Part shown: positions 35,970 through 43,663 of the stretch, piece by piece | Layout of the letters: each line of letters begins with the position of its first letter | Numbering within the stretch: position 1 is the stretch's first letter | Source: Flavobacterium sp. UBA6721 | Lineage (GTDB): Bacteria > Bacteroidota > Bacteroidia > Flavobacteriales > Flavobacteriaceae | NCBI GenBank assembly: GCA_002454195.1 | Contig: DKIJ01000031.1 | Span: forward strand, 61,527 to 125,526 | DNA: 64,000 nucleotides | Direction: 5' to 3' | Made by a program: the position numbers and the translations under genes | Notes under the pieces: generated by a model | What the model was told of the DNA's origin: nothing | The model's input: only the letters and a program-made list of their open reading frames with translations | The model's database searches: none

Positions 35970-37214
35970 CTACTGAATCACTTTAATTCTTGGAACAAGG
36001 AAAGCAATAATAATCCCGAAAACACCAATAAAAGCAAATGAAAATCGAAGCCCAAACAATTCGGCTATGTAACCAATTACGGGTGGTCCCATCAAAAAAC
36101 CAAGGAAACTCACACTAGAAACAGCTGTTAAGGCTTCCCCAGGAGGAATAGTTGGATGTTTTCCTGCCAGACTATAAAGTGTTGGTACAATGGTTGAAAC
36201 ACCAAGTCCTACCAACATAAATCCAATCATTGACGAAACCAAATAGGGGAAAAATACGGCTGTAAACAGTCCTGTAGAAATAAGAATTCCTCCAGTTTGC
36301 AATACTAATTTCCTTCCATAACGATTAATCATACCGTCGCCTAAAAAACGTCCAGTAGCCATCATAATCATAAATGAGGTATAACCTAAAATGATTAGTG
36401 GTCCCGGTGCCTGAACAATATCTTTGAAATAAATTCCGCTCCAATCAAACATAATTCCTTCGCTTGCCATTGAACCAAATCCTATAACCCCCAACCAAAT
36501 CAAAGCCGAATCAGGTTTTGAAAAAAGTTTTTTCTTCTCAGGAGCCTTTCTTTTTTCTTTGGCTTTCACCAAATATTTATAATTGAATACGATAAGTAAA
36601 ATAGTAATAATTCCTACTATAATAAAATGATAGTACGGAATTAAATCCAATGCTAACATTCCTAAACCAAGTAAAGCTCCTGTAAAACCTGCAAAACTCC
36701 ATACTCCATGAAAAGAGGCCATTATGGTTTTTTTGAAAAGTTGTTCGGTATAAACGCCTTGGGTATTGACTGCAATATTGTTCATATTCCCAAACATTCC
36801 AAAAACATATAAAGCCAGAGCAAGCTGCCAGGCATTTGTAGCTAATCCTAAATTAGTCAAACAAAAAGCATATACACTCAACGAAATAACCAATAAACGA
36901 TGACTGCCAAAACGTGTAACTAATTTACCCGAGAAAGCCATCATGGTTAATTGTCCCACAGGCAAAGCAAATAAAATAGAACCTAAATCGGCATCACTAA
37001 GATGAAGCGCTACTCTAATATCTGGAATCCTACTTGCCCAAGTAGCAAAACACAAACCCATTGCAAAATAAAAAGAAGCTACCGCAAGTCGAACTCTATT
37101 TAAATAAGAAATCTTAGCATTTCTAAAACTCTTTTTTATCTTTCCTTGCGCTCTAAAGCTCCCTATTAAATTTAATCGTAACAAAGGCGTAGTGTTTAGG
37201 GATTGAATATGCAA
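35970..37214 (-). CDS. Major facilitator superfamily transporter, start uncertain
   Basis: About 414 residues, 12 predicted membrane helices. Early motif FATWASRIPDIRVALHLSDADLG and the GMFGNMNNIAVNTQG stretch are typical of the YbjJ/fucose-permease-like MFS subgroup. The substrate is unknown. The start is a problem: no ATG lies upstream of the first helix. The frame begins at a TTG (37214) just after an in-frame stop (37233-37235), and the first ATG is inside helix 1. Either a TTG start is used or the 5' end was altered. The preceding spacer is full of hairpin repeats. Confidence 0.8.
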   Translation of the reverse strand: MHIQSLNTTPLLRLNLIGSFRAQGKIKKSFRNAKISYLNRVRLAVASFYFAMGLCFATWASRIPDIRVALHLSDADLGSILFALPVGQLTMMAFSGKLVTRFGSHRLLVISLSVYAFCLTNLGLATNAWQLALALYVFGMFGNMNNIAVNTQGVYTEQLFKKTIMASFHGVWSFAGFTGALLGLGMLALDLIPYYHFIIVGIITILLIVFNYKYLVKAKEKRKAPEKKKLFSKPDSALIWLGVIGFGSMASEGIMFDWSGIYFKDIVQAPGPLIILGYTSFMIMMATGRFLGDGMINRYGRKLVLQTGGILISTGLFTAVFFPYLVSSMIGFMLVGLGVSTIVPTLYSLAGKHPTIPPGEALTAVSSVSFLGFLMGPPVIGYIAELFGLRFSFAFIGVFGIIIAFLVPRIKVIQ

Positions 37215-37334
37215 AAATACAAAAAGGAATTTTCACCGCCTGTTAATTTAATTGAAGCAAGCAATAATACATCGTTATCGTTTGTTGTTTTTAACATTTA
37301 AATAACAATAGATGCCTCATAATCAAAAACAAAA

Positions 37335-37375
37335 ACCGCAAATTCGCAGATTTTCTTAATCTGTGAATCTGCGGT
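37335..37375. repeat. 18-bp imperfect hairpin repeat
   Basis: ACCGCAAATTCGCAGATT (37335-37352) pairs with AATCTGTGAATCTGCGGT (37358-37375) with two G-U-type changes and a 5-nt loop. The ends resemble the CCGCAAA words of the element at 4271-4374, suggesting one family of short palindromic repeats. Confidence 0.65.
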
Positions 37376-37506
37376 CAATATCATTAAATTAAGTTTTTTT
37401 GTCGTCACTTCGTGTGATTTTAAATGATAATGCGATAGCTTTATTATTTAATCCCGAAGTGTCGGGAGTATTGAGAAGCCTTGTTTAAAACTAGAGTTCT
37501 CGATAC

Positions 37507-37540
37507 TGGTTTACAATTTTCTATCGCAAATTGTAAACCA
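37507..37540. repeat. 13-bp perfect inverted repeat
   Basis: TGGTTTACAATTT (37507-37519) and AAATTGTAAACCA (37528-37540) surround an 8-nt loop. It lies 58 bp beyond the stop of the oxidoreductase gene, in the spacer toward the MFS gene. No T tract follows. Confidence 0.65.
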
Positions 37541-37597
37541 ACTCGAACAGACGAATTCTTGACTTAAATAACTTTAAATCTACCAATACTAAAACAT

Positions 37598-38638
37598 TTA
37601 CAAATCAACCACTCTTTTTTCTTTATTACTTAGGATAGCGGCTTCAATTATTTGCATCACACTGGCACCCTCTTCGGCAGTAACAGGTTCTAATGTATCA
37701 TTAACTATTGCATTGTAAACCCCGTCAAAAAAATCATAGTAATTCCCCTGAAGCGTTGGGATTTTGCCATGCATAATTTTACCATCAATTTCAGTATGCA
37801 GAAAACCTTCTTTTTCTAAAGGTTCCGTTCCCCAAGTATCCAAATTAGGTTTTTTCATCACTTTCAAATCGTCTTCCTGAACATCTCCCCGATGTTTTAA
37901 GAAAGAACCTCTTTTACCATGGAGAACATAGGCCGGATTAGGCTCGCGTACAAAGAAACTCGCTTTCAAACGTACTCTTAAATCAGTATAGTACAATACC
38001 ACATCAATCCAATCATCAACTACTGAGTTTTCTCGAGTTATCCGAATATCAGCAAAAACAGCTTTTGGGAAACCAAACAAATACAATGCTTGATCAATAA
38101 TATGCGGACCCAAATCTTTCAAAATCCCCGAACCTGAATTCACCGTTTCCTTATGTTGTTTTCGACTCAAAAGTGGATTGTAACGATCAAAATGAAACTC
38201 GGCTTCTACAATTTCACCCAGAGAACCATCTACTAGAACTTGGCGAACCGTTTTAAAATCACTATCCCATCTCCTGTTTTGAAAAACGGCTAATTTAACC
38301 CCATTTGCCTTTGCCAAAGCAGCTAATTCTTCCGCTTCCGCTACTGTTGACGTGAACGCTTTTTCTACAATAGCATGCTTGCCCGCTTCCAAAACTTTTT
38401 TGGTATATTCAAAATGCGTTTCAATGGGTGTATTTACCACTACCAAATCAACATCATCAGCCAGAATTTCATCAATAGAAGCATAACTTTTTACGTGTGG
38501 ATAATCTTCCTGAATTAATTTTTTACTTCTTTCCCAAGAACCAACTAACTCAAATCCTGGATGTAATTCTAAAAAAGGTGCCTGAAACACTTTTCCAGAC
38601 ATTCCATAAGAAAGTAAAGCCGCTTTTATTGTTTTCAT
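37598..38638 (-). CDS. Gfo/Idh/MocA family oxidoreductase
   Basis: A 346-residue NAD(P)-dependent dehydrogenase. The N-terminal Rossmann fold starts with AALLSYGMSGKVFQAPFLEL. The family motif EKAFTSTVAEAEELA supplies the conserved E-K pair, and GSGILKDLGPHIIDQALYLF carries the catalytic His region. It is closest in pattern to E. coli YdgJ-like enzymes acting on sugars or inositols. The substrate is not determined. It ends in a standard GFO_IDH_MocA C-terminal domain. It is not obviously in an operon. Confidence 0.92.
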   Translation of the reverse strand: MKTIKAALLSYGMSGKVFQAPFLELHPGFELVGSWERSKKLIQEDYPHVKSYASIDEILADDVDLVVVNTPIETHFEYTKKVLEAGKHAIVEKAFTSTVAEAEELAALAKANGVKLAVFQNRRWDSDFKTVRQVLVDGSLGEIVEAEFHFDRYNPLLSRKQHKETVNSGSGILKDLGPHIIDQALYLFGFPKAVFADIRITRENSVVDDWIDVVLYYTDLRVRLKASFFVREPNPAYVLHGKRGSFLKHRGDVQEDDLKVMKKPNLDTWGTEPLEKEGFLHTEIDGKIMHGKIPTLQGNYYDFFDGVYNAIVNDTLEPVTAEEGASVMQIIEAAILSNKEKRVVDL

Positions 38639-38713
38639 ATTTTTATCTTGTATTTTTTATGCCACGAATGCACGAATTATTTTTTAAATCTTTGTGGTTA
38701 CATTTCAACACAG

Positions 38714-38736
38714 ACCTGCCTTGCCGGCAGACAGGT
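38714..38736. repeat. GC-rich palindromic word between genes
   Basis: The 23 bp from 38714 to 38736 begin ACCTGCC and end ACAGGT around TGCCGGCA. It is a locally GC-rich palindrome in otherwise AT-rich DNA and probably a dispersed household repeat. The rest of the 244-bp gap (38639-38882) shows no gene. Confidence 0.5.
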
Positions 38737-38819
38737 TAGACAAATTATCACAGATTTTTCATTTTCGTAAATGAAAATAATCTTATATGAACTTTTAAAA
38801 CACTTATAGAAGATAAAAA

Positions 38820-38846
38820 ACTTAAATGACTTATATATTTTAAATG
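38820..38846 (-). repeat. Diverged copy of the GxxExxY-cassette end repeat
   Basis: It begins ACTTAAATGACTTATATA and continues into TTTTAAAT. It aligns to the right arm at 27539-27565 with three substitutions and one short indel. No gene of the GxxExxY family is next to it, so it may be a solo end. Confidence 0.5.
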
Positions 38847-38882
38847 TTTAGCCTAAAATTAATATCTTAATAAGTCCAATTT

Positions 38883-39956
38883 CTATTTTAATTTTGCTCT
38901 TTCGTATTGTTTTGGCCAATCGACTTCTGCTCCTAATGCTTTCGCAAAATCCAATCCCAAATTAGGATTGCGAAGTGATTCCCGGGCAAACAAAATCAAA
39001 TCGGCTTTTTCGCTCGTTAAAATCTCTTCTGCCTGACTGGCTCCGGTAATTAAACCAACCGCTCCCGTTAAAATCCCTGTTTCTTTTTTAATCTTTTCAG
39101 CAAAAGGCACCTGATACCCTGCACCTAATGGAATTTGCTGGTACGAAACCAATCCGCCCGAAGAAACATCTATTAAATCGACTCCTTTTTCTTTTAAAAT
39201 TTTAGAAAGCTTTACTGATTCTTCGATATTCCAACCGCCTTCTGCCCAATCGGTAGCGGAGATTCTAACGAATAAAGGCAAATTCTCAGGCCATTCTGAT
39301 TGTACGGCTTCCAAAATCTCTAATACTAATCGGATGCGGTTCTCAAAACTTCCTCCATATTCATCGGTTCTGGAATTCGACAATGGTGATAAAAACTGAT
39401 GGTTCAAATAACCATGAGCCGCATGAATTTCTAAAACCTCATAACCTGCTTGAACAGCTCTCTTTGTTGCTGCTTTAAAATCAGCAATCACTTTTTGGAT
39501 TCCGTTTTTGTCCAAAGCTTCTGGAAGAAAAGGTTCTGAATCGTGATAAGGTATTGCAGATGGCGCCACTGTTTGCCAGCCGCCTTGTGAAGCATCCAGT
39601 TTTTTATTGCCTTTCCAAGGTGAAGAAACACTTGCTTTTCGACCAGCATGCGCCAACTGAATTCCCGGAACAGCATTTTGAATTTTGATAAAAGCAGTAA
39701 TAGCTTTCATTTTTTCAATATGCTCGTCTTTCCAGATTCCTAAATCTTCCGGTGAAATCCTGCCTTCGGGAGCCACCGCAGTCGCTTCCTGAATAATCAG
39801 TCCCGCTCCGCCACTGGCACGACTTCCCAAATGTACCAAATGCCAATCGTTAGCAAAACCATCTGTTGACGAATATTGGCACATAGGAGAAATGACAATT
39901 CTGTTTTTTAGCGTAATACTTTTTATCGAAAGAGGAGAAAATAATTTTGAAGACAT
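38883..39956 (-). CDS. NADH:flavin oxidoreductase, Old Yellow Enzyme family (YqjM/NamA-like)
   Basis: A 357-residue FMN-dependent ene-reductase of the thermophilic-like YqjM subgroup. It has the start SPLSIKSITLKNRIVISPMC with the subgroup Cys, then QLAHAGRKAS. The substrate-binding His pair reads EIHAAHGYLNHQFLSPLSN, followed by NSRTDEYGGSFENR. The FMN phosphate site is GAVGLITGASQAEEIL. Expected activity is reduction of activated C=C bonds; the physiological substrate is unknown. It is divergent from rseP. Confidence 0.93.
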   Translation of the reverse strand: MSSKLFSPLSIKSITLKNRIVISPMCQYSSTDGFANDWHLVHLGSRASGGAGLIIQEATAVAPEGRISPEDLGIWKDEHIEKMKAITAFIKIQNAVPGIQLAHAGRKASVSSPWKGNKKLDASQGGWQTVAPSAIPYHDSEPFLPEALDKNGIQKVIADFKAATKRAVQAGYEVLEIHAAHGYLNHQFLSPLSNSRTDEYGGSFENRIRLVLEILEAVQSEWPENLPLFVRISATDWAEGGWNIEESVKLSKILKEKGVDLIDVSSGGLVSYQQIPLGAGYQVPFAEKIKKETGILTGAVGLITGASQAEEILTSEKADLILFARESLRNPNLGLDFAKALGAEVDWPKQYERAKLK

Positions 39957-40081
39957 AATCCTGTTTTTTAAAAACGATAAAATAATTTTATTTGAGAAAA
40001 GTAAAGTTACAAGAGCTTAGCCAATATCTGAATTCAAATTGAAATTAATTAACAAACATTTAAATGCTTATGGAATAATTA

Positions 40082-40115
40082 TTGTGAAATAAACAAACAG
40101 AAAACCTTACTTTTG
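40082..40115 (+). promoter_or_regulatory. Putative rseP promoter
   Basis: TACTTTTG (40108-40115) fits the -7 consensus; TTG at 40082-40084 is 23 bp upstream. The start codon lies 28 bp downstream. Confidence 0.55.
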
Positions 40116-40143
40116 TACGTCATATTAGAACCAAAATTAAAAA

Positions 40144-41487
40144 ATGGAAATTTTTATTAAGCTTTCTCAATTTTTATTGAGCTTATCATTACTGATTATA
40201 CTTCACGAACTGGGGCATTTTATACCTGCCAAATTATTCAAAACCAGAGTTGAGAAATTCTATTTGTTTTTTGACGTTAAATTTTCCTTGTTAAAAAAGA
40301 AAATTGGCGAAACCGAATACGGAATTGGATGGCTGCCGTTGGGTGGTTATGTAAAAATTTCGGGAATGATTGACGAGAGTATGGACAAGGAACAAATGGC
40401 TCAACCGCAACAACCATGGGAATTTCGTTCTAAACCGGCTTGGCAACGTTTGATTATTATGTTGGGTGGAGTTACGGTAAACTTTATTTTAGCTTTTATT
40501 ATTTACATTGGGATGGCATTTGCTTATGGTGACACTTATATCGCAAATGAAGATTTGAAAGATGGTCTTTTAATTGAAAACCCTGCCATGATTAAAGCTG
40601 GTTTTAAAACCGGAGATAAAATCCTTGCGGTTGATGGAACTTCAATTGTTAAATTTGACAACGAAATCAACATGAAAATCGTAATGGGTAAAGAAGTACT
40701 TATCGAAAGAAACGGTACTGAACAAACTATAAAAATGCCTAAGGATTTTATTGACCAACTTACCAAATACGAAAAATCTCCTGTGGTTTCTATCCGAATG
40801 CCATTTGTAATTGGTGCTGTAACTGAAGAATCTACTAATAAAGCTTTACAATCTAAAGACATTATCTTATCCTTAAACGGTCAAAAAACAAAATACTTTG
40901 ACGAAGCCAAAACTATTTTAGACCAAAACAAAGGAAAAACAATTCCTGCTGTGGTTTTGCGTGACCAAAAAGAAACAGTTGTTCAGCTTGTGGTGAACAA
41001 CGAAGGAAAATTAGGTGTTCAATTGGGAGGTTTAGGAATGGACTCTTTAGAGAAATTAGGCTACTATAAAGTAAGTACACAAAAATATGGTTTCTTAGAA
41101 TCTATTCCTGTTGGAATCGAAAAAGGAAAAGACCAATTAATAGGTTACGGAAAACAATTGAAAATGATTTTCAATCCAGATACAGGTGCCTATAAACAAG
41201 TAGGCGGATTTGCTGCTATTTATAATATTTTTCCAAATAGCTGGAGCTGGGAAGTATTCTGGGGGATTACCGCTCTATTATCAATCATGCTTGGTGTAAT
41301 GAACTTATTGCCTATTCCGGCTCTTGATGGTGGACATGTTATGTTTTTGTTATACGAAATAGTTTCAGGCAAAAAACCAAGTGATAAATTCCTAGAGAAC
41401 GCCCAAATGGTTGGTTTTGTTTTGCTTATCACACTGTTAGTATTTGCTAATGGAAATGATATTTATAAAGCCATTATAGGCAAATAA
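40144..41487 (+). CDS. rseP: Site-2 metalloprotease RseP
   Basis: A 447-residue inner-membrane zinc protease of regulated intramembrane proteolysis (M50). The metal motif HELGH (21-25) is in the first helix. The C-terminal LDG motif is NLLPIPALDGGHVMF. The substrate-edge motif GIGWLPLGGYVKISGM follows the first helix. PDZ-like sequence occupies the central periplasmic part. Its usual job is to cleave anti-sigma factors or remnant signal peptides. Length is equal to E. coli RseP (450). Confidence 0.96.
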   Translation: MEIFIKLSQFLLSLSLLIILHELGHFIPAKLFKTRVEKFYLFFDVKFSLLKKKIGETEYGIGWLPLGGYVKISGMIDESMDKEQMAQPQQPWEFRSKPAWQRLIIMLGGVTVNFILAFIIYIGMAFAYGDTYIANEDLKDGLLIENPAMIKAGFKTGDKILAVDGTSIVKFDNEINMKIVMGKEVLIERNGTEQTIKMPKDFIDQLTKYEKSPVVSIRMPFVIGAVTEESTNKALQSKDIILSLNGQKTKYFDEAKTILDQNKGKTIPAVVLRDQKETVVQLVVNNEGKLGVQLGGLGMDSLEKLGYYKVSTQKYGFLESIPVGIEKGKDQLIGYGKQLKMIFNPDTGAYKQVGGFAAIYNIFPNSWSWEVFWGITALLSIMLGVMNLLPIPALDGGHVMFLLYEIVSGKKPSDKFLENAQMVGFVLLITLLVFANGNDIYKAIIGK

Positions 41488-41514
41488 AAAAAATGTATTT
41501 TTTTTCATTTTTTG

Positions 41515-41545
41515 TTTGCCACATTCAAAAAACGTCTTATATTTG
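41515..41545 (+). promoter_or_regulatory. Promoter of tRNA-Asn copy 1
   Basis: TTTG (41515-41518) and TATATTTG (41538-41545), 19 bp apart, are a near-ideal Bacteroidota promoter. The leader that follows (to 41621) is almost identical to that of the second tRNA copy. Confidence 0.8.
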
Positions 41546-41621
41546 CATCCGCTAAGAACAAGCTAACACAGCTTAACAATAGCAAATAAATACGTTCCTT
41601 ACGCATATTAAATATACAGTT

Positions 41622-41695
41622 TCCTCCTTAGCTCAGTTGGTTAGAGCATCTGACTGTTAATCAGAGGGTCCTTGGTTCGAGCCCAAGAGGGGGAG
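41622..41695 (+). tRNA. tRNA-Asn (GTT), copy 1
   Basis: A 74-nt cloverleaf. The acceptor arm is TCCTCCT with AGGGGGA, D-arm GCTCAGTTGGTTAGAGC, anticodon stem CTGAC/GTCAG-type around anticodon GTT, and T-arm CTTGGTTCGAGCCCAAG. CCA is not encoded. The discriminator base is G. A terminator follows directly. It is a precise duplicate of the tRNA at 57520. Confidence 0.95.
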
Positions 41696-41705
41696 CTTTT
41701 ATTAG

Positions 41706-41737
41706 AAAAGACTATCAGAAATGATGGTCTTTTTTTG
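41706..41737 (+). terminator. Terminator of tRNA-Asn copy 1
   Basis: AAAAGACTATCA (41706-41717) pairs with TGATGGTCTTTT (41722-41733) with one G-U, then a T run. The same hairpin follows the second copy, and variants follow the scars at 42041 and 57319. Confidence 0.85.
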
Positions 41738-41760
41738 TTTAAAACCTATTCACGAATTGT

Positions 41761-42045
41761 ATGCACTTTGTTTACATTATTTATTCTTCAGATAAAGATA
41801 CTTTCTACATCGGTGAAACTTCAGATATTGAACTTAGGCTGGAATGGCACAACTCAACCATATTTAAAAACTCACATACTAAAATAGCAAATGATTGGAC
41901 AGTATTTCATCTTATCAAATGTGTAGACATTTTTCAAGCAAGAAAAATAGAAAAACACATAAAAAGCATGAAAAGCAAAACATACATTTATAATCTCAAA
42001 AAGTATCCTGAAATTTCCGAAAAACTACTACTTAAACATAGTTAA
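41761..42045 (+). CDS. Small GIY-YIG nuclease family protein next to tRNA-Asn
   Basis: A 94-residue single-domain GIY-YIG protein. The GIY element is HFVYIIYS, the YIG element FYIGET, with the catalytic Arg in ELRLEWHN and a downstream Glu. No DNA-binding tail is present; this is the UPF0213/YhbQ-like size class. The stop codon TAA (42043-42045) is made from the anticodon-region sequence GTTAATCAGAGGGT of a tRNA-Asn 3' fragment. The gene therefore sits exactly between a whole tRNA and a partial copy. Homing-endonuclease-like behaviour is inference. Confidence 0.88.
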   Translation: MHFVYIIYSSDKDTFYIGETSDIELRLEWHNSTIFKNSHTKIANDWTVFHLIKCVDIFQARKIEKHIKSMKSKTYIYNLKKYPEISEKLLLKHS

Positions 42046-42096
42046 TCAGAGGGTTCTTGTTCCGATAGCTATCGGAACGAGCCCAAGAGGGGGAGC
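42041..42096 (+). repeat. 3' fragment of tRNA-Asn with a palindrome in the T-arm
   Basis: It starts at the anticodon (GTTAATCAGAGGGT, identical to 41656-41669) and ends with the acceptor strand AGAGGGGGAGC. The T-loop is replaced by the 20-bp palindrome GTTCCGATAGCTATCGGAAC (42059-42078), so it cannot be a functional tRNA half. A terminator hairpin follows. It is a likely integration scar (attachment-site remnant). Confidence 0.8.
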
Positions 42097-42105
42097 TTTT
42101 ATTGG

Positions 42106-42135
42106 AAAAGCCATTCTTTCGGAATGGCTTTTTTT
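42106..42135 (+). terminator. Terminator hairpin behind the tRNA fragment
   Basis: AAAAGCCATTC (42106-42116) pairs with GAATGGCTTTT (42122-42132), followed by Ts. It has the same position as the genuine tRNA terminators but a different stem sequence. It also faces the convergent fructokinase gene. Confidence 0.8.
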
Positions 42136-42366
42136 ATTTCCATACTTTCTAAACTCCCGGAAATACTGGACATGACCTCCACTACCTCATTAAGGGAATT
42201 GGTTCGAAAACCCTCATTTACTATGATTAAGTTTTCAAGGTAAATTATACTCAAAAAACTCGCTTTTCCCGCGCCAGAAAAGTGGTTGAACACTTTTTCT
42301 AAAATACAGATTTATTGCCTTGACAAAACTAAAGAATTGCTCCGTTTTTTGATTTTTTATATTGGT

Positions 42367-43263
42367 TTAAATATTCATAAATGATTTTAGTTGCTCAATA
42401 GAAATATCAGGGTTTGCTCCTTCACTTGCAGCTACCAGAGTACCAATAGCACAAGCGTAATTTAAAGATTTTTGTGGTGATTTACCTTTTAATAATCTAA
42501 TGATTAGTGTTGCCAAAAAGGAATCTCCTGCCCCAACGGTATCTACTACATTTACAAAATAGCCACTATTATAATAAAACTTTCCTTTGTTGTATAATAC
42601 CGCTCCAAAAGCGCCTTTCGTTACACAAATCTGCTGAGTATTAGTCTTCTCAGAAATAAATTTTATATTTTGCTCAAAGGAATTATAAGGAGAATTCATT
42701 TTTTTGCTTATTTCAACTAACTCTTCATCATTCAGTTTTATAAAATCAGCTTTATTCATTAATTCGATTAATATGTCTAAAGTATAATATGGAGCTCTTA
42801 AATTGGCATCCAAAATTTTATATTTTGCTTTATCTAAAAGAGTCATTAAAGTTGACCTTGATACCTCATCTCTACAAACCAAGCTCCCAAAAACAAAAGC
42901 ATCAGCATCGCTAATTATTTTAATCATTTTATCAGATATGCAAATTTTATCCCATGCAGAAGGATAATGAATATCATAAGAAGCATTCCCTTTTTCATTA
43001 ATCATCACATGTACAACTCCAGTCTTATAATCATTATCAATTTGAATTAATTCTGAATTTACTTTGTGATTGTCAATATATTTTATAATTTCCTCTCCAT
43101 TTGTATCGTTACCAATCTTGCTAATTATGGTAATCGTTGCACCTAAAGAATTCATTCTTAAAGCTACATTTAAAGGAGCCCCACCAATTTTTTTATGTGT
43201 TGGGAATTCATCCCATAACACTTCTCCAAAACATATTACACTTAATTTTTTTTTTCTATCCAT
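42367..43263 (-). CDS. PfkB-family fructokinase
   Basis: A 298-residue ribokinase-fold sugar kinase. The N-terminal ICFGEVLWDEFPTHKKIGGAP contains the GG-P substrate motif of fructokinases. The C-terminal DTVGAGDSFLATLI carries the anion hole and the catalytic Asp. It would phosphorylate fructose freed by the two GH32 enzymes and imported by the permease. It is the distal gene of the fructan locus, separated from susD by 400 bp. Confidence 0.93.
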   Translation of the reverse strand: MDRKKKLSVICFGEVLWDEFPTHKKIGGAPLNVALRMNSLGATITIISKIGNDTNGEEIIKYIDNHKVNSELIQIDNDYKTGVVHVMINEKGNASYDIHYPSAWDKICISDKMIKIISDADAFVFGSLVCRDEVSRSTLMTLLDKAKYKILDANLRAPYYTLDILIELMNKADFIKLNDEELVEISKKMNSPYNSFEQNIKFISEKTNTQQICVTKGAFGAVLYNKGKFYYNSGYFVNVVDTVGAGDSFLATLIIRLLKGKSPQKSLNYACAIGTLVAASEGANPDISIEQLKSFMNI

Positions 43264-43663
43264 TCTATTTTATCTTCTAAATTATATAACCCATTTATAT
43301 CAAACAACATAAAAACCTCTTTAAAATAACATTTAAATTAAAACTTATTTTCATTTAAAAACTGGAATAAATAAATTCCAAATTATATCGCAATAAATGC
43401 AAAAGAATAGAATTTATTATCCTTAAAAACACAATTTTATTAAGCCCGATTTTTTATGTTGCACTTAAATAAAACCAATCATCAATAAATAATAAAAAAC
43501 GACAATTTTATCTGAAATAACTTCAAAAGAACCTCCAATTCACCAGCGGTTAAATCATAAAAAAATTAACAATATCTTATTAGTTTTAAAAATTAAAGGC
43601 AAGTTTACACCTGCCTCTAACTCAATTAAAAAAACACCAAAATAACCATTATTAACCTTATTC
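43264..43663. other. Gene-free AT-rich spacer between susD and the fructokinase gene
   Basis: These 400 bp contain only short open frames without recognisable products. A small hairpin near the susD end is described separately. The rest probably carries the fructokinase promoter, but no clear TAnnTTTG match was found on the minus strand. Confidence 0.6.
43590..43616 (-). terminator. Weak terminator after susD
   Basis: AGGCA (43597-43601) and TGCCT (43612-43616) form a short stem with an internal mismatch. On the minus strand it is followed by TTTAATTTTT. Confidence 0.4.

Larger units (their letters stand above)
37215..37597. other. Gene-free spacer with two hairpin repeats
   Basis: This 383-bp gap between two minus-strand genes contains no plausible gene. 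It holds two strong inverted repeats, described separately, and the words TTCTCGATACTGG and ACTCGAACAGACG, which look like pieces of a common flavobacterial intergenic repeat. Confidence 0.7.

Noticed and set aside
42099..42293. A 64-codon minus-strand open frame between the tRNA fragment and the fructokinase gene.
   Set aside because: It ends inside a terminator hairpin, has no recognisable motif and no clear start signal; probably chance.
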